A stretch of 15,116 bases of DNA from the NCBI RefSeq assembly GCF_900078755.1, contig NZ_FKIH01000058.1. One strand, written 5' to 3'. The translations under genes and the position numbers were made by a program. Below, in pieces: positions 1-5,997 of this stretch; the stretch's first letter is position 1, and every line of letters starts with the position of its first letter. The DNA is from Ichthyocystis sparus. GTDB lineage: Bacteria; Pseudomonadota; Gammaproteobacteria; Burkholderiales; 2013Ark19i. The notes beneath the pieces are model-generated. The model had not been told where the DNA came from. It saw only the letters and a list, made by a program, of their open reading frames with translations, and ran no database searches.

Positions 1-569
1 GACACGTAACGTTGATCTATATTTTAAATGTTGCAGTTAATGTTTTAAAATATTTATACTAGTTTTGGTCTTATGTTAGATATGTTCCACATAAGTTATA
101 GTGTATGTACGTGATATATTTGTACTACGTGATATATTTATTAACTGTTATGTATTATCATGTTTGTTTATATTACTCAAACTTATTTTGCTTAACATAA
201 GATATTTGTTGATGTTTGATAACAATCTATTACTCGTGTTCTGTTAATTTATTTTTGTTAAGTTAAATAATTACAGTTGATGAGCTATATATTAATACTT
301 TATTTATGCGATTAATTGTTATTTATTGTGTGTAAATATTTGTTTTTTTTAAGTTATATACAAGCTACCATCGGTAACAGGAGGGGCGTTTTTACTTCTC
401 TTTGCCTTTGTCTTTGCTTGTTTTTGTGTGAGTTATTTAATTAATTGAGATACTAAAATTTGGTTTACAAGAGTGATAGTATGCTACTTTGCCCCTATTT
501 TTATACCTTAGTGTTGTGAGATTTTCGTTACTGTACCCGCTTGTATTATGTGGCATTGTTGTGATCACC

Positions 570-575
570 TGTAAC
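570..575 (+). promoter_or_regulatory. Putative -10 position of the gene A promoter (TGTAAC)
   Basis: This hexamer sits exactly 12 bases before GTGTGAG, the same offset as the TATAAT hexamers before genes B and C. It is a poorer match to the -10 consensus. No -35-like hexamer lies 16-18 bases upstream; the nearest TTGTAT (541-546) is 23 bases away. The alignment supports a shared promoter position, but this copy may be weak or altered. Confidence 0.3.
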
Positions 576-644
576 GTTTGCGTGTGAGTTGGCGATGAAA
601 ATAGAGTTGATACTAAAAATAGTAAATAACAAATAATAAATATA

Positions 645-650
645 AAGAGA
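645..650 (+). promoter_or_regulatory. Purine-rich ribosome binding site of gene A
   Basis: AAGAGA lies 6 bases before the ATG at 657. It is a weak Shine-Dalgarno match but occupies the same place as AGGGG before gene B and AGAGG before gene C. The TTGTTATGTATCCTGT context across the start codon is identical in all three genes, which supports this ATG as the real start. Confidence 0.5.
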
Positions 651-656
651 CTTGTT

Positions 657-3600
657 ATGTATCCTGTGTCATCTGTAACCAGTGGTGCCACTGCTTCTAG
701 TGGTGCTACAGAGAGTGTGGATGGTAGTAATGGTGAAGGTGGTATTGTACAGGGCGGTGGTTTGCAGCAAGTTGAGTTTTCTTCTTTTCCTACTTCGAAC
801 ATTGCTGTTATTGCTACAGGCGAGAGGGTGAGTACTAGGACTGTAGGTGAAGCCTCTGCCGAAGTTTTTGGTACTTCTATTCATCCCGGTGGTTTATCTG
901 CGGTTGGTGCTGTCTCTACAGCTGTAATACCACCTGGAGGTACAGAGTCTTCTTTGCCTGTTATGGCAACTACTTCAACTGCTCTCACTACTACAGATAG
1001 GGAGGTTGATGCTAGGAGCGTAGGTGGCGTTCCTGCTCAAAAACCCGGTACTACTTATACCGTTGTTTCTTCTTCAGCCGCTACTGCTGTATCTCAAAGA
1101 GATAATACAGCAAATAGAGCTAAAAAACGTGCGATTTCTGCTATCTCTTCTTCACAACCTGAGATTGAGTTATCATCTCTATTGGAACCACAACCTAATT
1201 TGCATCTTCAATCTGAGGCGCAGTCAAGTTCTTCTTCAGCTACTATTGCGTCAACTGCTGCTGCCGATAGAGGTAAGGAGGTGGATGCTGAAAGTGATAG
1301 AGAATGGTTTTCTGCTCAAAAGCCTGCTGCTGCTTCTCCGTATTGCGCTTCAATCTGTGCTATGGTACTCCCTGAGTGTGCCCCAATGATTGAGGATCTC
1401 TTTTCTGAAGTTGGTGCGCTTGCTAGAAGTATTTATGGGGATGTAATAAGTAAACAGCTCCCAGCAGAAACAAGTGTCAAGCTTTCTGTGACTGAAAGGG
1501 CTATTTGGTACCGGACCTACATGAAAATGTGTGAGGCTAATTTAGTGTTTAAGTGCCTTGGTGAGTACCATGATAAGCACCGCCCTGGTTTTGTACGTTC
1601 TCTTTCTAAAATTAAATTATTGTCGGATTCTGAAGTTGGTTTGCTAGGTTTTTTATTGGAGCTGGATTGTGCTATTCGTAGAGAGGCGGAGTATATTTTT
1701 AGCTCTTGTTGGAGTGAAGTTTCTGTTTCTCTGGAAGAGGAGTCCTTGGATGCTATTAGTTGTAGAGATTTTGTTAGAGTTCTTGACGTTGCTGGCGTTC
1801 CCGAAGTGGCGTTATCGGCAAACGTAGGATCCTACGTAAAGGGAGGAGGTAGTAAAGTTAAGGGCGTAGTGCCAGTAACTGGTGTTGTAGATCCTACGGA
1901 TTCTTCTTCTCCCAGTTCTCAATTATCACCATCTCAGCAATGCGTTGATTTGCTGGGTGTTAAGTTACATCCTGATAGTGCTAAGCCAATTTACGATCTC
2001 TTTTTTGCTGTTCGTTTATCTGCTAAAAAATCTTGCTTTATTATACTGAATTGCCTCCTAAGGGCTATGAGTAGTGAACTTTCTGTGGTTGGGAAGGCTG
2101 TTTGGTGCAGAACCTATAGGGAACTGCATTTGCTTAATTTTATGGCTAAGTGTCTTTGTTTGTATCATTCCAGGTACCGTCCTGATTTTATACGTTCTCT
2201 TACTGATGTTAGAGTATTGTCAAGTTCCCATGATCGTAGCCTAGTACCATTAAGTGGAGATGTATTGCTGGATTTTTTATCGAAACTAGATTGTTCTATT
2301 AGTGATCAATCTGAGTCTGTATTTAACTCAGAGTGGGATGAAGAAGCTAAGGGAGTCCTTGTTGCACTAGAAGATGGGTCATTAGCTGATGTTAATTGCG
2401 AAGATCTTGTTAATGTCCTTGATGTTGCTGGCATTCCTAAAGTAGCATCCCTGATTTCTACAAAATATGAAAGGTATCAAAAATTTTTGATAAATAAAAG
2501 CAAGACATCAGGAATTGATAGTAAATGTAAGGCTGATGGTACTAAGTCTGCTCCCAAAAAATCAAGAATTGGTAGTAAACGTAAGGCTAGTGGTACTAAT
2601 TCTGCTCCCAAAGATCCAGAAATAGATCTTAATTTTTATGGCATCCATTTTCGAAAAATTTTGCCCAAGCCTAATCCTGGAGCTTCTGATCAACGTGATA
2701 GTGTATCTGCTACTGGTAATGTCTCTAACGTTGTAGAATCACCTGTAGACACTGGGTCCTCTTTGCCTATTATTTTGCTTCTCCCTCTTCCTCAATCACA
2801 ACCTCAGCCTGAATTTTCTTTACCTCTTGCTAGTGTATCTGTGACTGATACTGTCACAGCTGCAGCTGGAGGTACTGGATATTCAGTGCCTATCGTTACC
2901 GAGTCTGTAGCTGTTTCTGATCAACCTTCCAGTGTATCTGTGACTGATACCGTCACCGCTGCATTGCCATTACATGGAGTTACTGGATCTTCAGTGCCTG
3001 TCGTTACTGAGTCTGCTTCTGCGTCAACTGTTTTGGGCGAATCTTCTTCGATTATTAGTGGAGGTGTTGTAGCCTCGACTGGGGATATTGTTAATTCTGC
3101 TTTGGGAATTTTAGAAGATGAATTATCTGTTGGACCTTCATCTTCATTTTCGCTTGCGCCCTTGCCTTTGTCTTCACCTCCGTCTGATTTGATTAGGGTA
3201 GGTGACGATATTTCATCTTTCTCTTCATCGAGCATAGGAGATGCAGCTAGGTCAGCTGAGATTAGTGTTGCTCCTGTATTTTTGAGCTTGGAAGATGAAT
3301 CGCTTGCGTCTCCTCCTCATTCAATTTCTATTTTACCCGTATCTTCGTCTTCATCTTCATTATCTTCATCTTTGCCTTTATCTCCGTCTGAATCAGTATT
3401 AGATGCAGATGTTTCCTCTTCCTCTTCCCCTTCTTCCTCTCCCTCTTCCACTTCAGAGTCACCTGTATCTACTAGATCAGGAGTAGATGCAGATGTTTCC
3501 TCTTCCTCTTCAGAGTCGCCTTTATCTACTAGAGAAGTTATTGAATTAGCTACGGAAGGTAACGTTTCTGCGTTGGGGACTTTAGGTGAATTGCATTCTG

Positions 3601-4001
3601 TGACTTCATGTGAGCAGCCAATAGTGCCAACTACTGTTTCTTCTTCTGTTTCTGTTCCTATTAAGGAATTTACAACGGTAACTAGCAGTAGTTATCCTCG
3701 CGGACCTAAGAAATCATTTATGATTCGTTCAATTAGCGAGTCTTTTGAGGTACCTATGGGTGGTGGCAATGCTGTTGCTGGACCTTCTTCTGCACCAGTG
3801 GATGTTAGTGCTCCACTTATGGCTGTTACTGGTGTTGCTGCTGAAGAGCATGATGTGGGAGCTAGATTGGCAGCATTGCTGAATCAAGGTCTTCCGCCTT
3901 CGCCATTACCTGCAGGTGAACCAAGTGGGTCTATGAGAGGAGGTAGAGGTAGAAGAGGTAGAGGTAGAAGAGGCAGAGGTAGGTCGTCTTCCTTACGTTA
4001 G
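657..4001 (+). CDS. Large Ser-rich repeat-domain protein A, family of unknown function (1114 aa)
   Basis: The family is not recognised. Residues 1-228 are Ser/Thr/Ala/Gly-rich and probably disordered. They begin MYPV, as in both paralogs, and carry the basic stretch RAKKRA near 155. An A-type domain spans about 229-390 (AIWYRTY near 282, LDCAI near 336, CRDFVRVLDVAGVP at 369-382). A B-type domain spans about 429-612 (CVDLLGVKLHPDSA near 429). It is followed by two 18-residue Lys-rich repeats (619-654), two Val/Thr-rich repeats starting SVSVTDTV (726, 759), and an acidic Ser-rich tract to about 1000. The C-terminal block has GPKK at 1016, LAALLNQGLPPSP from about 1071, and an RG-rich tail at 1091-1114. 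There is no signal peptide or membrane segment. Unlike its paralogs it lacks the N-terminal VSCEDF mini-repeat, and its tail ends differently. The start is supported by the shared RBS and MYPV context. Secreted effector or antigen is inference. Confidence 0.9.
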   Translation: MYPVSSVTSGATASSGATESVDGSNGEGGIVQGGGLQQVEFSSFPTSNIAVIATGERVSTRTVGEASAEVFGTSIHPGGLSAVGAVSTAVIPPGGTESSLPVMATTSTALTTTDREVDARSVGGVPAQKPGTTYTVVSSSAATAVSQRDNTANRAKKRAISAISSSQPEIELSSLLEPQPNLHLQSEAQSSSSSATIASTAAADRGKEVDAESDREWFSAQKPAAASPYCASICAMVLPECAPMIEDLFSEVGALARSIYGDVISKQLPAETSVKLSVTERAIWYRTYMKMCEANLVFKCLGEYHDKHRPGFVRSLSKIKLLSDSEVGLLGFLLELDCAIRREAEYIFSSCWSEVSVSLEEESLDAISCRDFVRVLDVAGVPEVALSANVGSYVKGGGSKVKGVVPVTGVVDPTDSSSPSSQLSPSQQCVDLLGVKLHPDSAKPIYDLFFAVRLSAKKSCFIILNCLLRAMSSELSVVGKAVWCRTYRELHLLNFMAKCLCLYHSRYRPDFIRSLTDVRVLSSSHDRSLVPLSGDVLLDFLSKLDCSISDQSESVFNSEWDEEAKGVLVALEDGSLADVNCEDLVNVLDVAGIPKVASLISTKYERYQKFLINKSKTSGIDSKCKADGTKSAPKKSRIGSKRKASGTNSAPKDPEIDLNFYGIHFRKILPKPNPGASDQRDSVSATGNVSNVVESPVDTGSSLPIILLLPLPQSQPQPEFSLPLASVSVTDTVTAAAGGTGYSVPIVTESVAVSDQPSSVSVTDTVTAALPLHGVTGSSVPVVTESASASTVLGESSSIISGGVVASTGDIVNSALGILEDELSVGPSSSFSLAPLPLSSPPSDLIRVGDDISSFSSSSIGDAARSAEISVAPVFLSLEDESLASPPHSISILPVSSSSSSLSSSLPLSPSESVLDADVSSSSSPSSSPSSTSESPVSTRSGVDADVSSSSSESPLSTREVIELATEGNVSALGTLGELHSVTSCEQPIVPTTVSSSVSVPIKEFTTVTSSSYPRGPKKSFMIRSISESFEVPMGGGNAVAGPSSAPVDVSAPLMAVTGVAAEEHDVGARLAALLNQGLPPSPLPAGEPSGSMRGGRGRRGRGRRGRGRSSSLR
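1341..1830 (+). other. A-type domain of gene A
   Basis: This is a module of about 160 residues, rich in hydrophobic and charged residues, in contrast to its Ser-rich flanks. It resembles a compact helical domain. Positions conserved among copies include DLF near the start, LSVTERAIW, YH...RPGF, LDCAI, a Trp after IF.S, and the closing C.DF...LD.AG.P motif. At DNA level it is much closer to the A domain of gene C than to that of gene B. Confidence 0.75.
1941..2500 (+). other. B-type domain of gene A
   Basis: Second module, homologous to the A type but with its own signature. It opens CVDLLGVKLHPDSA, has AVWCRTYRELHLLNF in the middle, adds LVPLSGDVLLDFLSKLDC, and ends with the shared C.D....LDVAGIP motif and a Lys/Tyr-rich extension (KYERYQ). 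The same B signature occurs after the A domain in every gene of the cluster. Confidence 0.75.
2513..2620 (+). repeat. 54-bp tandem repeat, two copies, in gene A
   Basis: Two in-frame 54-bp units start at 2513 and 2567. They encode Lys/Ser-rich 18-residue segments with GSKRKASG and SAPK motifs. They follow the B domain, where gene B and gene C also carry basic Ser/Lys-rich linkers of different length. Confidence 0.8.
2832..3005 (+). repeat. Val/Thr-rich 33-codon repeat in gene A
   Basis: The sequence starting AGTGTATCTGTGACTGATAC occurs at 2832 and again at 2931, 99 bp apart and in frame. The encoded motif SVSVTDTV, followed by a Gly-Thr-Gly-Ser segment and a V.P.VTES segment, recurs in gene B (8221), gene C (about 13726, 13923, 14190) and the pseudogene (about 4540). 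Confidence 0.75.
3340..3535 (+). repeat. Pyrimidine-rich Ser-coding tract with a direct repeat in gene A
   Basis: A CTTCCTCTTCC-type polypyrimidine run encodes poly-Ser. Within it, AGATGCAGATGTTTCCTCTT occurs at 3401 and 3485, 84 bp apart in frame, encoding DADVSSSSS followed by ESP.STR. Genes B (about 9938) and C (about 14627) each carry a single related DAD.SSSS element. Confidence 0.7.
3936..3986 (+). repeat. RG-coding short tandem repeat in the gene A tail
   Basis: AGAGGTAGA-based units repeat and encode an unbroken Arg/Gly run at the C-terminus, of the RGRRGRGRRG kind. Genes B and C have only RGGR at the corresponding place, so the long run is specific to gene A and probably arose by repeat expansion. 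Confidence 0.75.
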
Positions 4002-4419
4002 CTTGATGTGCAAAGTTTTTGTATTATAAAGAGGTCGTTCTTTGTACTTGAATGATTGGACTCATATTTTGCTCATGTTAGTTTAGGTTTTTATAGGTAG
4101 TTATATATTTTTATTTTACCTTTCTTCTTATTCAATAGATATTTTATCCTTTATTGGAAACTATACTTAGCAATAACTTTTTATGCCAATACATTAATCT
4201 GTGTTTTTATCTTTATTTTTTTATGCCAGATTTTGCAATTTTTGTACTACATTACATTAATAATATCAGCATTTTTTGGGACCAGTAACAAGAGAGTGTT
4301 TTTTTTATTTGGAAGTGACTATGTATACTTCTATTGTATTATTATGGTATGTTCTGGATACTTATGCGGCTTTTGATATATAATAGTAGCGTACATATTT
4401 TTTTATAGATATCAATTTA
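4002..4419. other. AT-rich spacer between gene A and the pseudogene
   Basis: No supported gene. The first 25 bases resemble the 3' end of the pseudogene (both have CTTCCTTAC before and GATGTGCA after the stop region), after which similarity to the other spacers is lost. TTTTTATGCCA occurs twice, near 4179 and 4219. No strong intrinsic terminator is visible: the AAAGA/TCTTT pair at 4028-4043 has no T-tract after it. Confidence 0.5.
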
Positions 4420-5212
4420 GTATTGTGATTTGTACTGTCTCTGCCGTCGTGGTATCACCTATGTATATGTACTAAATCTTCTTTGCCTCTTGTTGCTTAG
4501 TTTGCTACTGTGTCGACCGTTTCTGATCAACACTGTTGGTGTATTCATGACTGATGCTGTTTCTACTCTTGTAGTATTACCTGGTGGTACTGAGTTTTCC
4601 TTGTATTTTCTTACTCGGTCTGTTGCTGCATCAACAGTTTCTAGTGAGTGTTCTTCGATTATTAGTGAGGGATGTTTTAGCCTAGACTGTGGACGTTGTT
4701 GCTCCTGATTTTGGAGTTCTAGGGCATTGATTGAAGAAATTGGTGTATTAACTACGGAAGGTGCTGTTTATGCTTTGTAAGCTTTAGGTGAATCCCATTC
4801 TGTGACTTCATGTGGGAAGCATCTAATAATTCCAATTACTGCCTCTACTGCTGCTATTGGAGGATCTTTCACTGTAGCTAGTAACAATTATTAGCTGACA
4901 TAAGAAATCATTTATTATGCGTGAATATTTTAGTAGGGCGCCTAAGATGCTACGGGTAGTGCCGCCGTTGCTTGACCTTCCTTTTTTGCATCTGTGGATG
5001 TTAGTGGTCTACTGATGCTTGCTACTGGTACTGCGCCCAGTAGTAGAATGTGAGATCGAGATTGGCAGAGTTTATGAATCTAGATCTTTCGCCTTTGCCA
5101 CCACATGCAGGTGAATTGTGAATATATGATAGGCGTTAGAAGTAGTCCTTCTTCCTTACATTATAATGATGTGCAGAGAGTAAGTGGGCATAAAAGGAAA
5201 AGGAAGAGTTAA
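4420..5212 (+). pseudogene. Decayed fourth paralog, C-terminal part only
   Basis: This stretch aligns by eye with the C-terminal third of the family but cannot be translated as one protein. 4420-4480 matches the 'GTGATTGATACTGTCTC... GTATCACCT' repeat of gene C. 4540-4600 carries another copy of that repeat, and 4610-4700 matches gene A around 3005-3090 (TCTTCGATTATTAGTG is identical). 4733-4830 matches gene A 3534-3630 (CTGTGACTTCATGTG is identical). 4900-4925 matches the AAGAAATCATTTAT block, and 5055-5110 matches the LAALLN block. The end at 5201-5212 (AGGAAGAGTTAA) matches the stop region of gene B. Frameshifts and stops occur throughout, for example TAA near 4781 and TAG/TGA near 4892. 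The N-terminal part and the repeat domains are gone. A 92-codon open stretch inside it is residual. Confidence 0.8.
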
Positions 5213-5726
5213 TTGTTATAATTGATTTTGCTTCTTGCTGCCAACATTACATAGTTTTATACATTTGTTGTGTTCAGGATTTTATTCCCATGTGATAAAT
5301 TACCTACCTAGTGTTTCCCTCATGCTTGGATATAGATCGTGCTTCTTTGCTTGTATTAACCTTTTGTTTTTTTATTGAATTGATGTAATATGTGTTTTGG
5401 GTACTGTAGTTAGCATATTTAAAACATTCATCATTTATATGAGCGCTGATCTTGTGTGTTAGTTGTTGATTAACCGTCGTGTATTGTTATGTTTGTATTT
5501 ATTTATATTACTTAAATTTATTTTGCTATTTTTAACATAAAAAACATTTGTTGATGTTTGCTAACAAGCGTGTTGTTACAAGAACTCTATACTTTTGTTC
5601 AGTTAAGTAATTGCCGATTGATACTACCAATTGATGTAGCATACGCCTCAAGCTTTATTTATTAGTATGCAATTAATTGTTACTTATTGTGTGTAAATAT
5701 TTGTTTTTTAAGTTTAATACGAACTA

Positions 5727-5741
5727 CCACCGTAGCGGTGG
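5727..5741. other. Small perfect inverted repeat (CCACCG-TAG-CGGTGG)
   Basis: A 6-bp GC-rich stem with a 3-base loop lies in otherwise AT-rich sequence. The equivalent place before gene A has a 4-bp version (TACC-ATC-GGTA, 366-376). The copy before gene C (from 11042) keeps the left arm but not the right. No T-tract follows, so it is not a standard terminator. It could be a protein site, an RNA structure or chance. Confidence 0.35.
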
Positions 5742-5883
5742 AAGGTCTAGATTCTAGATTTGTATTCGGTAATTTTTGTGTTATTTCGTTAGTCGAGGCT
5801 CAATAGTTTGAGGTACAATGCTGATAAGGCACGGCTCTGCTTCTGAATCTGCGGTATTGTGTGCTCTTCTCTTGATTGTTTGA

Positions 5884-5912
5884 TTTTACCCAGTTCTTTT
5901 ATTTCATATAAT
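5884..5912 (+). promoter_or_regulatory. Putative promoter of gene B
   Basis: TATAAT at 5907-5912 is a perfect -10 hexamer. TTTTAC at 5884-5889 is a poor -35, 17 bases upstream. The -10 lies 12 bases before GTGTGAG, the same offset as before genes A and C. A start a few bases downstream would give a leader of about 75-80 nt, whose sequence is strongly conserved with that of gene C. Confidence 0.5.
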
Positions 5913-5985
5913 ATTGGTGTGTGAGTTGATAATAAAAGTAATAAACAGGAAGTAATATATAAGCGATGAATAATAATTAATAAAT

Positions 5986-5990
5986 AGGGG
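5986..5990 (+). promoter_or_regulatory. Ribosome binding site of gene B (AGGGG)
   Basis: A purine-rich Shine-Dalgarno-like site lies 7 bases before the ATG at 5998. Placement is the same as for genes A and C, which fixes the MYPV start. Confidence 0.55.
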
Positions 5991-5997
5991 CGTTGTT

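Larger units (their letters stand above)
1..656 (+). promoter_or_regulatory. AT-rich upstream region of gene A, first copy of the family spacer
   Basis: No gene is supported here. From about 139 to 380 the sequence aligns by eye with the regions before genes B and C. Shared blocks include a run around 155-215 containing TATTACT, TTATTTTGCT and TTGTTGATGTTTG, and another around 309-345 containing ATTAATTGTTA and GTGTGTAAATATTTG. The stretch from about 380 to 560 differs from the other two spacers. The last 85 bases resume the family pattern, with GTGTGAGTTG at 582-591 and then the start codon. A short direct repeat, TACGTGATATATTT, occurs at 108-121 and 126-139. Bases 1-138 show only weak resemblance to anything else in the window. 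Confidence 0.65.
5213..5997. repeat. Long repeated spacer, copy upstream of gene B
   Basis: This non-coding region recurs, diverged but colinear, at 10471-11285. Shared blocks include AATTGATTTT, TTTGTTGTGT, CCTACCT.GTGTTTCC, GTGCTTCTTTGCTT, TTTAAAACAT.CATCATTTAT, TTTGTTGATGTTTGCTAACAA, CGGCTCTGC and CACTTCTCTTGATTG-like sequence. It links the 3' end of one family member to the 5' end of the next and contains the gene B promoter. A perfect 6-bp hairpin lies at 5727-5741. Confidence 0.75.

Noticed and set aside
4028..4043. AAAGA/TCTTT hairpin after gene A as a terminator
   Set aside because: The stem is only 5 bp, AT-rich and lacks a following T-tract. No convincing intrinsic terminator was found after gene A or gene B.
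4430..4708. 92-codon open frame between genes A and B
   Set aside because: It runs through sequence homologous to the family's C-terminal region with frame changes, so it is residual coding sequence inside the pseudogene.
4002..5997. Insertion sequence or other mobile element in the largest gap
   Set aside because: No transposase or integrase coding, terminal inverted repeats or target duplications are seen. The content is explained by a paralog remnant plus the family spacer.
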